The notes beneath the pieces were generated by a model. The model did not search any database. It was not told where the DNA came from and saw nothing but the letters and a program-made list of their open reading frames with translations. The position numbers were made by a program, and so were the translations under genes. Below are positions 1 through 30,779 of a stretch of DNA of 64,000 bases, in pieces. Every line of letters starts with the position of its first letter. The stretch's first letter is position 1. Where the stretch lies: assembly GCA_009869945.1 (NCBI GenBank), contig WIXG01000195.1:1-64000 (forward strand). The letters run 5' to 3'. The DNA comes from Mesaphorura yosii (lineage: Eukaryota; Arthropoda; Collembola; Poduromorpha; Tullbergiidae).

Positions 1-118
1 TTATCCGACCCCCTAATGTTAAGGGCTAGTCGGATAATTATCGATTGATAATTATCATTGATAACTATCCGATAATTATCGGATTTTTTCGAAAAAATCA
101 TGATTTTTTCACACCCTG
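1..118. mobile_element. Terminal part of a hAT-like DNA transposon (truncated by window edge)
   Basis: Read on the minus strand, the segment starts at 118 with CAGGGTGTGAAAAA, the form typical of hAT-superfamily terminal inverted repeats. It is followed by several short iterated palindromes: a gattttttcgaaaaaatc palindrome at 83-100, repeats of TATCCGA/GATAATTATC, and a hairpin TTATCCGAC...GTCGGATAA at 1-37. Such subterminal palindromes are common in hAT and hAT-derived MITE ends. The other end lies outside the window, so the 8-bp target duplication (119-126 would be one copy) cannot be tested. It sits in a CMIP intron. The family call rests on the terminus only. Confidence 0.4.
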
Positions 119-1299
119 ATTAAAACCGAAATATTTTGATTTGCGAGGCAAGGCAAAAGTTTGAGTTTTCGGAGTCCGCGCACAATTTTTCATGAAAGTT
201 GAGCACATGAACGATTATTTATGGGAATTGAATCAAAAGTCGTGCCAAGTCATAATTTAGCAAGCCAGAAACAGAACAGAACAGAAGCAAACAGCAAGCA
301 GGAATTTAAAGGATTTTGACTCGACTCGGCTCGTGTGCCCGTGTGCGATGTGCCATTCATGAAATGGAATTCAGCCTGAATCTGAATCCAAATATATGCT
401 GCTCTGCCACTGCTGCGCATGAAAGCAGGAAGCAGTTATGAACTGAAGCCTCAGCCGAGTTGAGGAAGAATTCTTGCTGTTCCATTCTGCATTTTGTACT
501 TGCTGGCTGCTGCTGCTTCCTGAACTTTTGAGTCTGGATCAAAATCTTGGCCTAGGCCCGTTAAGATAAACATATTGCCATGTTATTGCCATTGCTTGAA
601 TGCGAAGCGAATGGCGATGGCGAATTTATTGGCTGGCTCTCCTGCCTGCCTGCCCTGTCTTCTAGTAATTCTAGTTCTTTGTTTGCTTCTTTGCAGTGTA
701 CACACAATTTCTATTCGTATATTCGGAAATATTTGATTTGCATTGCCATTGCTATTGCGAGCAGAGTACACAGAAGCAGGAGTTCTGTCTGTTTAGCTCT
801 GCTTCGTTCTCGTATCCTACGTGTAATCATTCGTCGAGACCCGAGGCCGAATTATTTTATTTTATTTTATACCTTTTTGTCGTGTACATGCAATAATACG
901 CTATACTACCGCTGCGCGACCCGGTGAATCGGTGAATGTACTGCGTGCGCATGGAAATCGTAATCTGACGAATTCAATTTCCTTCTCGGCATCAATCGAC
1001 ATATTTTTCTTTTTCGTGTGCCCATGCATGCATGAGAAAGTGAAAGCAGGGCAGGGCAGAAGATTTTTTTCGGGTCGGGCGCGGGCGCAATATTCGAGTT
1101 CAACTTGATTTGAATATGTTGACTGGATTTCGGATTTCATCTGTCTGGATGCAGTTGAATGATTTTTCAGTATCAGCATTCACCATCAGCTTGTCATCTG
1201 CTTGCTTCGCTTGTACTCACTTATAATATTGTGTGTTCTGTGTTCTGAAGAGTTCATAAAAGCTGAATTGATTGTAGAATGCTTAGTAATTCAAGCACG

Positions 1300-1360
1300 G
1301 CGGGCACGTGCCGTGCCCGCTTTTGTAGACCGTTCACGAAGACCAAACGCCGCGTGAACG
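1300..1360. repeat. Two adjacent perfect hairpins in a CMIP intron
   Basis: First hairpin: GCGGGCACG (1300-1308), loop TGC, CGTGCCCGC (1312-1320), followed directly by TTTT. Second: CGTTCACG (1331-1338), a 14-nt loop, CGTGAACG (1353-1360). Both stems are perfect. What they do is unknown; they could be folded intronic RNA or just palindrome-prone DNA. Confidence 0.7.
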
Positions 1361-4120
1361 TGGACATGGATTCATTGTAATTAAGTACACTATATTTGTA
1401 GTTTCACTTGATTGCGACGTTTTTAATTAAATGCAAATGGAAATGGACAATGTCAGCAAATGCGAAATTAATTCGTTTCATTTTATTGCTTGGCAATGCA
1501 ATGCAATAAAACGTGCACTCGCAAGTATTTTAATGTGTGTCAATTCAATTAATTTCGAGTAATTTCTGAGTCCTGTCTTGAAATTACAATTGTAATGAAC
1601 AAATTCACTAACGGGCCGAGTCGCGACTCGCGAGTCAAGTCAGGGACCAAGACGGCAAGGCAAGAAACAGCCCGTAAGGAAGTTCTCGCCTGAATAATTT
1701 ACTCTAAATGCGCTATACAAGGAAAAATCGCGAATTTGGACTGCTGCTTTGTTGTTGAATGTTTGAACAAGCTACTTTGTCTACTTTATCATGGCTCAAG
1801 TACCAAGCCGAACATGAGTATTGGCTTGGCATTGTGAAATAACATGACATTGTTCGTGCTAACGTAGTAAAACGTAAGTGTTTGTCATACAAATGAAATT
1901 ACAAATGAACCTCAAACAGAAGCAAGGCGAGACATCAGCGAGCCTGCGAGCATCCGAAATTAAAAGCCTGCATGAGAGGAGAATTCTCTTCGTTCGAACT
2001 CCTTTTACCAATACCGTAATGATAATGAACAAAGCAGCGTTGGTAGTTGGTTCTTCGAAGACCTAGAGTCGCTGGAGTAAATTGGAAGTGAAAGTAAACT
2101 GGAACACTGGAACTGAAATCTCACCAGGCGCGGGCCTCTTCTCGCTTTTGCTTTTATCTTTCTGAGGCTTTGTATCGTATTGATTTTTAAAAACTGAGTG
2201 AGTGAGAGCGAATGACTTGACTAACTGACGGGCTCGTCTCGCGTCTTGCCGTGCCTTTTGTTTCCGCATTTCGCAAACCACAATTCACAGAAGACTGAAC
2301 TGTGCCAGTTCAGGCCACGTTTCTTCAGGTTTTAATGTCCTTGGTCTTTGTTGCCTTTTGCCTTGCTTTCCTGGCCTGGCGAAGCCTCTTATTGAATTTA
2401 TTCATTTAGATAGCTTATTCATGCGGAATCCCGCAGCCAGCCAGTCAGCTTTAAATTCGAGTGCAGTCGAGTGGAACTGAAACAGAAAGAATTCCGTGCC
2501 GATACGCTCTTGTCTTGATAACAAAGGAAAGGGCAAACGCAAACTTTCTCGGATTTGACTGACTTTCTCGGCTCGACTACTTCAGAATGCATGGGCCATT
2601 TGAAAATTTGAATCTCGAATTCGAATCTCAGGTCGATCAAGTTTTGCTTTTGCATTGTCACTTCAGACCGTTCAGGCAGGCCTGAATTTATTCATAGAAG
2701 CCTGCCTGACGCCTGCCTAACGCCTGCCTGGCTGTGTAAACAGAACGTGTCTCGTGTATTTGCATTTTATTGTGTAACGTGCGAATTAAAATGATTTATT
2801 GATGCGGGTGACGGCGCGGGCCGCGCCGCAGCAGCAGTAACGTCGTTATGCTGTTGACTTAACATATGCTGGAAGAAATGATGATTTTTATTGTTTTCAG
2901 TTGAGAGCCACGCCACGCCGGCAACAGCCACAATTGTCTGTAATAACGCAATAACAATACGTCTTTCACACGGCAAAAGGCGGTCGTTTAAAGTCGCATT
3001 TTTCCTTTTTCGGCGCAGAATATGTCTCTCGGGAAGATTTAATCGGCAATAAAATATCTGTGAGAATTTTATAAATCAAGCAATAAGCTGCCCGGTCTGG
3101 CGTGTGGCCATGTTTATCGGTTGTTTATTTGCGGGCATTTCATTATTGAATCGGAGACGCTGCCTGAAGCCTGAAGCTCACGTGCCGCGAATGATCTGTG
3201 CGTTTTCCTTTCATTGTCCCCTCGCGTCCAGCGAACAAAAACAATTTCATGATCCAGTCCAACAATCTGAACAAAGACTCTTGCATTTTCGAAGAAAGAG
3301 TAAAAAATGAAATGACGGATGAACGGATTAAAGAATTCTAGCACCAAGAGGGGTCTAATATCGACTTAATAATTATAATGATCACCACACCCGAAAACCG
3401 AATTACATGATTTACGCACTACGCACTTGTTTACGTTTACAACTTGGACATCTCCGCACCTGAATTACTTTAAATTAGTTTTCTTGGACCCCAGTCTAAT
3501 AAAAACGGGTCTCGCTCCAGCTGCGCTCGCTAAGGCACTGGAAACTAGAAACCCGCACTGCACACTGGAATCGATTCCCTTCCCGTCCAAGTTTCCAACT
3601 CCAAATTTGAAAAATGAGTTTATTCCACGCGAAGAAAGTTCGATTATCTGCTCGAAGACCAGCCGTGCCGTGTTTCAAGTGACCTGGCTCCCCTGAAGTA
3701 AAGAACAGCGCTAAAACATGAAACTCGGCTGTGGGATTAACGCGGTGGGTGGCCGTCTCAAATAATTGCGCCCATAATCGTTCTCCTCCTCGATTTATTT
3801 ATCCGATCCGGGCAGCAGCCTGGCTGAGGTTGAGTATTGGGAACCAAAGCCATTGTTCGACAACCGGAGATTAGATTTGGTTTGGTGAAAGCGAAAGTAA
3901 TCCTTTTGAAAATTAGATTTGTAATCTTCTTTGCGATTGCGATTGCCTGCCATTAGTGTACGACACAAACAAAGGAATGAAAAGGTTAATCCCCGTCGTT
4001 CGTAGCCAGTGTTCTTGTTCTTTCTTGAGATTGATCAGCTGAGCTGACGACGACGCAACGTAGTGATTTCAGTTATTTGACCTTTCTATATCGCCTGCCT
4101 TCTTTTTTCTTTTCTTGCAG

Positions 4121-23156
<19,036 letters not shown>

Positions 23157-24046
23157 CCATTGTGCGCTATAAAATCATTATAAACTGTAATTAATCAGAT
23201 AGCGTTGTATATTACACTGTTGTAATAAATTAATACTGCTGTACTGCCGAAAATGATGTTTCTATTTGTGACTGACTGTGTTGATGAGTTTGAAGTGTGG
23301 CTGAGGCCGAATAATGAATGAAATGCAATGCAAAGGAGAGACAGAGACAAGTTAATTAAAATTCGGTCTTGGCACCGCACACAGATTGAAAGCAGCGATT
23401 TGACCGGCAGCGTGATTGTGACACTTTGTCGTCCGTGAAAGCATTTCATTTCACGAGAAGCCGGTCAAATACTGGAAAACTACAACTTTGCATCACGTAC
23501 TTCCTTTCCTTTTTTGTCCAGTCGTGCGATATGCGATTTGTTTTTCCGGAACTTGTTTGAGTCAAATTTAAATAACTCATTTCACAAACATTTAGTTCTG
23601 TTCTGAAAAATGTAGGCGAAAATAGATTCTGTTCTTTTTCTTAGCTTTCTCTGAATTTTCAAAGGATGCTGATGCTCGGGTTGAGCGGGCACATTTCACG
23701 AAGGGTTTGTGAAAGTGGAAAACTTAATAATTAGTTTTTAAGTTTCTTGCACAAGTATGAAATCGAAAAGAGTTCTTAAATTAAAATGAGGTTAAATTCT
23801 TGTCTTGGGTTTGGCTCGTATTTGCTGCAAACAAACTCCAAAGATTCGCTCGAGCATCATTTCGGCCATTCTGCTTGGAATTGGAAAATTCCATTCGGGT
23901 TTGGCATGATGCTTAGCAATAAGTTCGATAGAAATCTCACGAGAGTTGTGATTAAAAAGTATCTGTTTATTCAATTTCAGTCAAACGTAGTCAAAAATGT
24001 GTACAAAGGACAGATTAAAAATGAACACATGCGCATGACTCTTCTG
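23157..24046. other. CMIP / MCM3AP tail-to-tail intergenic region
   Basis: These 890 bp hold the two 3' UTRs. A plus-strand AATAAA at 23224-23229, 68 bp after the CMIP stop, is the likely CMIP poly(A) signal. TTTATT at 23966-23971 (AATAAA on the minus strand) serves MCM3AP. I see nothing else between them. Confidence 0.7.
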
Positions 24047-27000
24047 TCATTCATTTTGGAGCAGACTCTCTTTTTCCTGCTTCACCTCATTGATGAACGA
24101 GTAAATGTCTGCGAGGAACGGGTCTTGCTGCTTGCGGGAGCTTTTTGCTTGACGGGGTGGCCCAGCGACGGCGTTGGAGTTATCAGGAGGGCTCAGTGAA
24201 CGCTTGGCTCTTGGAAATTGAATTGGGTAGGTTGGCGTGGACATTTTGGTGGTGCTGGCGCTGCTCTCAACAGACTTCGAGGGACGTGCAGGCAGACTCT
24301 TCAGCAAGCACCAAGAACTCAGGATTGTTGCTGGTGAAAGTTTGTAACTGACGCAGGGCGGAAAATTCTCGATGTCATTTCTCCGCTTTTGATCCAACTG
24401 CAGCCTCTCCAGTTTCTTCTGCTCAGCTTTTTGCCTCCAACGCTGGAGCCACATTGATAATTGAATGCGAGACATAATTCTTGTCGCTCCTGTAAAAGAA
24501 AGGCATGGAAATCAAATTGCAAAAGCACGATGAGAATTGCGTGTTTAATTCTTACGTGAAATTGTGCTCATGGACTCGGCTACATTTAACGTCTTATTCA
24601 GGCGAACAGTGCATGAACTCTTCAGCATGCACCAAGAAGTCAAAATTGATGCTGGTGACAGCGCGTAGCTGACGGAAGGTGGAAAATTCTCAATGTCACT
24701 CCTTCGCTTGTGAGCCAACCGCAGTCTTTCCAGTTTCTTGCTCGAAGCTTTGTGTTTCCAGTGCTGCACCCAGATTGACAGATGCACGCGGGACAAAAGT
24801 CGGGTGGCTAGTTTGATGTTGTTTTCACGTTCTATTTTTGCGAGTCTGTAGCTTTCGGAACAAATTTCACGGACCAGTTCTTGTGTGACGGTGTTTTGTA
24901 ATTGCTTTCCAATTTCTTCCGATATCGATCTCAAAGTTCGGGCTTGCGACAGTTCCGATGAGCAAATATCGGTGACCAAAGCTGAAACCCCTCGGCTTTC
25001 AATCTACCAGAATAAAAAAAGTAAAATCTAGTTTGGTTTACAACACCCAAGACTCAACGTGCTAGTTTTATATTACTCACATTTCCTTTTAATTGCTGTG
25101 TGATTTGTTGCTCAACACCAAGCCACTGCTCCTCAGTTCTTGCTTCCTGTCTCAGCTGATGCAATGTCTCCGCGCAGATTGTGGAAACCTCTTCTGATAT
25201 CACCTTACTCACAATGGAATCGCACACAGGTTGTTTACGACCCTCCATGAATTGAGCGTAGAATTTTTCTTCTTGATCTTCCTAAAAAGCATAACCAAAT
25301 CCTCCGTCCAGTAATTCTGTAAAGAGTATATGTTAATGTTAACTATAACTCACGACTGAAGCCGAAGGTTGGACGGCAGTTGCCGCTGATGATGGCTCAA
25401 ACTGAAACTTCTTCGACTCGGGAAACGCGCTTCCAAAACCCGGGCCGCCAAAAACAAACCCCGAACTTGGGCTTGGACCGAAGAGGCTTGTGCTGTTTTT
25501 TCCGCTGGGGAAGATTGAAGTCGAAGTGACGTTTGGGAAACTCTGAAAAACTGTAGCTGGGGTCTGTGGAGAAGGAAGTGAGGTTGGCGCGGTGGCGGTT
25601 AAATTGCTGCCTCCAAACACAACAGAAGGAGTAAAGCCATATGATGATGCAGGCGCGGGCTTTCCAAAAATGGGAATTGAACTTTGAGGAGGATTTCCAA
25701 AGACAGCTCCAGAAGAAGGCAATGAAACCGAAGCACTGTTGACTTGCTTTTCTGGGGATTTCCTAATGCCCATTGCCAGTGGTGGCGGTAGCCTTTCAGC
25801 CCTTCTATTTAATTTAGTGAAAATCTCATCACTCTTCAGAAGATACCCCTGCGCATCAAAGCTGGAATGCGGGCTGTAGGAGAACAAAGGGTTCATGCCC
25901 AATTTTTCGCCCTTGATAGCTTCGGCAACCTAATTCGGATTTTCGATCATTGACCTGGAACATGCTGAATGTTAAAGAAAATGCTAATTAAATAATTACC
26001 GAAACGTTCAGCTTCGACTCAATTAGAAAATGTTCGCGATGAATCAACGGTGCTTCTGGATTTATAATCCGCCGTCGATTAAGCAGGATTGTTTGATTAT
26101 CCATATCACAATTAATTCCATGCACGTCACAGAATTCCTTCAGCATGTTTCCTTCCTCGGGCCCAAATCCCATCAACTTCTGAACTGTGCTCGCAGGAAT
26201 CTGGCAAAGTCAATGGCAATGTCGCTCATAAATAAGGGTCCAGGCCATAGTAATTAGGCATTCACTATTCAGCTTACCGCTGATTGAAATTGTGGGATGG
26301 AATGAGCTCGGATTAATCTTCTCAACGCGAACGAGCGGACTTGGTAAAAATATCGGTGCAAGATGCAGGACGTCATGTACGACGAATTTCTCACGAGCCG
26401 GAAGAATGCGACGAAATTCTTCTGAGACAGAGCCAAATGAATCTTGAGGGCGTGCTGCACTTCCACAGATCGAAGTATTGAAATTGGCTTCTGTTGTATT
26501 TCCCTGGATAAGATAGCAGCGGCAGACGAGTTAAGATTGATGGCGATGGCAATAATTCTTCGTAATTTGAAAAGCGTACCAAAGTATATCTCCTTCATTC
26601 AAATTCATCAGAATCTGATAGGATCTGAATTCTGGTTCATTTGGGCACTGGACGCCTTTCACGTGCAAGTCTCCGTACATGTGTTCCAAACTCTGCAAGC
26701 ACTTCATTAAATTCTCGTCGTTTAACTTCGGATCGAAAGCGTGTCGGTCCAATTCACATAACCGAGTGGAGCAGTGAATGTGGAATCTTGTGCACGTCTC
26801 CATTAACGCCGCGGATTTCACGTCGCATAACTGCTGCTGGGTGATGTCTTTTCTGATGCTTCTCGTACGGTCCCACATGAAGTGGTACCACTCCAGCAGA
26901 TTCTCGTTCGGAATTTCTGATCTGTTCACTATATTATGGAGCAAGTAATTCATCGTCATGTCCAGGGTCTCGATTGGACGCAACTCGTGCGGCAGAGGCT

Positions 27001-28390
27001 CTTCTTGATCAGCTGAACTTCTTGAATACTGCTTCACGGCTTTTCTGTGATCCACTTCGGCATCCTATCGCAAGTCGTACGCGTAAGAAAATGCTTAATT
27101 TCCAAATTCGAAGTTAAATATTTACGTTTAAATTAGCATTGGGTATTGGGAACTCACGCCATTCGGCGAAAGGCATTCGTAATCTTTGAGCTGTCGTTGA
27201 TATTCTCGCATGTACCTCTCCTTCTCTGGGCACATATCCGGACAAGTTCCAGCCAGCTTCACCGCGAATTCCACTCGCACCTTCACTTTCGGATTTTCTG
27301 AGTTGAAGAAAACAAAAGCTGCTTGAAATAGCGACTATCCAAACTGAAGCTTCAAAAATGGATTGATTTTTACTCTTTCTTAGCAGTTTATCTCTCGCAT
27401 CGAGAATCCGGTAGCGATCTTCACATGTTTTTGCCCTTTTACACAGCAATTCATGTAGACCGCTGTCGGTTGACGGCATCGGCAGTGAATCGTCATATGG
27501 TTCCGATTTTATGCTGGTGAATTCTTCAGCCGTACCTCCCATTGGCGTTGGCGTTTTCTCCTGCTCGCTTGACCTGAAGCTAAACGGTTTGGCCGTTTGG
27601 ATGCTGACTGGGGCATTAAACGCCGGTTTAGTGTCTGACTCAGACTCTTCTGGTTCCTGCTCCTCGTACTCATCGTCTGGGGGCTCAGTTTTCAGCTGTG
27701 ATGACGCTGCGGTTGTAACAGGCGCCACAAAGTTGAATGCGGCTCGGTTCAGACGAGGTTTGGCGGCCATTGACGTAGGTTGTTGAAGTTTCTCGGTTCC
27801 TCCCGTTTCTTTCATGCCGGTGCCGCTCTCTGACAGATCAGGCGCCGCCGGATTCAGGTATGATCGAATATTGCTCTGGAGGAAGTTCATCGCTACTTTC
27901 GCAGTTGGACGAGCTTGATTTTCGCTGCGTCGGTCGAGAGAGTACCTCTTCCTAGAAGCCAAGTCCGTCACACTAGGAAGACGACCCTTTTGTCTCAAAC
28001 CAGCTGCTCCACGAGGTATACCACCAGCAGTTTTGGCACTTAGGTATAGTTCCACAGGTGCAAAGTTCCTGTCGATGACTGAGCCCCTTTCTCTCGCTGC
28101 TTTCGCGGCAGCCTACGAGAAAATTAAGTTATGCCAGTGGATTACAAAGGAATCTAATTAAAGTAGAGAAGATAACCGAATAAATTACAACTTACAGGAG
28201 TCGAGAAGTTAATGATGGCATACTTATTAGCTTTGCTGCACGTTATTCCATCAATTTCTCCAAACTGCGAGAAATGGTTGAACAATATTGACCTTTTGTT
28301 GAGATCTCCATGCAAGTTGCTGCACACAATGGACTTGAGGTCATCCCTGCTCTTGCCATGGGCTGGGGCGGGCGGTGGGCGTGGATCCAT
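24047..28390 (-). CDS. MCM3AP: GANP/Sac3-family mRNA export factor (RRM + Sac3 + FG + ENY2/centrin-binding region), 1217 aa
   Basis: Exons (5'->3'): 28390-28196, 28112-27374, 27297-27158, 27064-26580, 26503-26278, 26200-26000, 25929-25354, 25281-25081, 25003-24556, 24489-24047; all GT-AG and in frame. Exon 1 begins MDPRPPP and codes an RRM-like fold (IVCSNLHGDLNKRSILFNHF). An acidic, low-complexity linker follows. The Sac3/GANP domain begins GTCPDMCPEKERYMREY and continues with VKQYSRSSADQEEPLPHELR. Exon 7 carries FG dipeptides (VFGNP, IFGKP, VFGGS, LFGPS, GFGS). Exons 8-10 encode helical segments matching the ENY2/centrin-binding part. The protein is expected to be the scaffold of nuclear-pore TREX-2. 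It ends shortly after this region, lacking the long C-terminal MCM3-acetylating part of vertebrate GANP (about 1980 aa). Exons 9 and 10 repeat the same module. The start follows directly on a purine-rich leader. Confidence 0.94.
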
Positions 28391-29119
28391 TTTGTCTGAA
28401 TGCGGAAAAGCAAAATATTGAAAGAAATCCGTTTTGTATAACTACAATTAAAACTCAGTCCAAAGGAACACGCAACTTTTTGAACTCAACAATTGCAATT
28501 GCAACGAAAGGTCGCTATTTCAAAGTCTGTTTGCTCGCGCTTCATCGTACCAAAGTGACAAAGATTTTGCATCAACTGGAAATGAGAAATTTTTACAATT
28601 CGACTCACTCAGATAAAACTGGCAATTGGCAGTTGATTGAAATCAATTAAAGTATCGATAAAAATCAGCGTTTTATTATAGCATCATCGGATCAGCGATT
28701 GCAAATTTTTTGCAACGAAATTGATCACAGTTAAAGTTAATAAACGTCATTCGTAAACATAACGATACTATCGGCTAAAACAGGTTTAACAACTAAAAGT
28801 AAACTAACTCAAATCTCAGAACAGATTGAATATCTTGCACATATTACGGAACAAGAATAAGATTAGGAGTCATAAATTCAAAGGTCAGCGGTACAATGCA
28901 CAAATATACATGCACGCATTTTACATTTTCATTTATCATTAATTCACTAAAATCTAAACTGACATGCCAAATATAGAATTTTGTTCAATTCCTATCTACG
29001 CTTTAAGCATAAGCGAATTTTGACTGACTAGGACATGAATGCGCTGTACACAAAAGATAACCTACGACGGGCCGATTGTGACAAGTATTTATGAGCAATC
29101 GACGACAGTATCTTACAAA
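28391..29119. other. MCM3AP 5' flank / ABHD4-like 3' UTR
   Basis: AT-rich, 729 bp. It contains the presumed MCM3AP promoter side and the downstream end of the hydrolase gene; TTTATT at 28672-28677 is a likely minus-strand AATAAA for the hydrolase. No additional gene was recognised. Confidence 0.6.
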
Positions 29120-30779
29120 TTAGCACTGATCAAGCAATGTTTTCTTTTCCGCTGCAGAGGCAGCGACCGCAGTTGCAGCTGCAGGAGAAACCGAGTCTTG
29201 ACTGCTCGTACTGCTGATTTTAATGTCGACGTCTTTTTCTTCAGGCGGAAGCTTATTTTGCTTAATCCTTTCCAGTTTATGAGAACTGGCGTCAGCTCCA
29301 GGCGATTGATCAAAAATTTCACAGGCTTTCAGAACGATTTGGTTGAATAAGTCCTTCTTATCGGCGTACACATGATGGCCAGCACCCTGAATTATTTGCA
29401 CATCCACGTACGATCCACTGCGGAGTCCTTTGATCATAGCACCAGGAGAATGGTCAACCCACGAACGAGACCCGTAGATTAAAGTCATTGGAACTTCTTT
29501 CTTCAGCGACGGGAGACGATTGCACATAGGATATTTGGCCCATCCAAACGATGACATCATCGAGTGAAATGCTGCCTCTCCGCTTGGGTTTTGGGCATTG
29601 CTATGAAAAATGTAGTCGGCCATGATGGAATCATCTCCTTGCGTCAGCGCGGAATACTTTTTGATTAAATCCGGCCGCACTTTCTCTATCAACTTTGAGC
29701 CCAGCGGACCAGCAGCCCTCACACCCCACAAAGGATTGAGAGGTTGTAACAAATAAGCGATCATTTTAACCCAGAGTGGAATCGGATATCGCTGGCTCAA
29801 ATCGGCCGGCTTGTCTGGGAAGCCCCTGATTATAAAACACATAAATTGCATTTAACAATTCTACCTTCTTCCTGAAAAATATGATGAGCTTACGTACCAA
29901 GGATCGGCCAATATTAAATGAGACACCCTGCAATGAAAAAAGGAACTGATAAGGTAATTTTTGAACTGCGGCTAAGTGAATAGCTTCACAATTTCTCACC
30001 TGTCTGGAAAACGAATCGCATACGATGTGGCCAAGAAGCCTCCAAAACTATGCCCCAGGATGTGAAATTTTTCAAGCTTCATTTCTCTCCTCCATTCTTC
30101 AATTGAGTCAACGAGCTCACGCTCGCTGTCTTTGGCGTCAGTTCCAAAAGTAGGTCGCGAACTTCTGCCAAATCCTACGGAAATTGCAAATGAAATACGA
30201 CAATTTGTCCTAGATGTAAATTACAGAAGAGATATAATTAGCGTACCTAAAATATCTATCGCATAGACTGGACGATTTTGGGCAAAGCAATCAAAATTAA
30301 GGACCCAAAGCGCAACACCGGATCCTAAACCATGCAGCAAACACAGCGGAGTATTTTCACTATCTTCATTGAGGCAAATTGTCCAAATCTTACAGTCTTC
30401 TTTGCCCACAATTGGACCCACGTTCACGTACCGGCCTCTAAAAGGTGCCTTGATATCTGCAATTTCCAAATTTACATTAATTTATTGAAGAATACGCCAC
30501 AAAGCATGAAATCCTAGCAGCAGCAGATGGTAGACTTACATGAAAGAATTCTTTTCTCCGCAGCTCGTAACAGTGACATGTTAGAGCTGTTCCATGTGAA
30601 CCAACTCCGAAGCCACCTAAAAGGAGAAAGAAAGACAGGCATTGCCCAATCTTTAAGAACTGGTCCTTCGACAAAGTCGACAGGCTTTTTACTAATTTGG
30701 AATCTTACCCCTGTTCTTTGACTTCTAATTCGTCCGCCAAATTGTCGACATCAGTCTCCATAAGGTCGGAAACGGGCAT
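29120..30779 (-). CDS. ABHD4: Alpha/beta hydrolase, ABHD4/ABHD5 family (catalytic serine retained), 422 aa
   Basis: Exons: 30779-30709, 30616-30540, 30456-30247, 30174-30000, 29927-29898 (30-nt micro-exon), 29825-29120. Domain order is standard: lid/N-terminal helix (WLRSWFTWNSSNMSLLRAAEKRIL), LLHGLGSGVALW oxyanion strand, nucleophile elbow GHSFGG (Ser about 162), DPWGFP, YIFHSNAQNPSGE, and GAGHHVYAD with the HxxxxD motif (about residues 338-343). ABHD5/CGI-58 has Asn at the nucleophile position. Serine here, with NAQNPSGE and HHVYAD, favours an ABHD4-like enzyme, which cleaves N-acyl-phosphatidylethanolamine and lyso-NAPE in mammals; a single invertebrate co-orthologue of ABHD4/5 is also possible. 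The protein is about 80 residues longer than human ABHD4 (342), mostly as a low-complexity Ser/Ala C-terminal tail. It faces MCM4 head to head. Confidence 0.92.

Larger units (their letters stand above)
1..4120 (+). other. CMIP: CMIP intron (3' part), no exon recognised
   Basis: This is the stretch upstream of the first CMIP exon seen here. It ends in a pyrimidine-rich tract and CAG at 4120. No segment resembling the missing N-terminal half of the CMIP PH domain was found, so those exons should lie to the left of the window. Besides the hAT-like end at 1-118 it contains two adjacent perfect hairpins (1300-1320 and 1331-1360) and a palindrome GAGTCGCGACTC near 1619-1630. The longest open frames are short, show no family resemblance, and are treated as chance. 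Confidence 0.7.

Noticed and set aside
580-1179. Short overlapping open frames near the left edge
   Set aside because: All under 120 codons with no shared motif; treated as chance frames in intronic DNA.
27298-27373. Read-through of the second MCM3AP intron (frame stays open)
   Set aside because: The intron is open in one frame, but reading through gives the wrong frame for the Sac3 motif GTCPDMCPEKERY; splicing at GT/AG restores it.
24047-28390. A functional link implied by MCM3AP lying near MCM4
   Set aside because: The name comes from vertebrate MCM3 binding. The C-terminal acetyltransferase part is missing here, and ABHD4 lies between the two genes.
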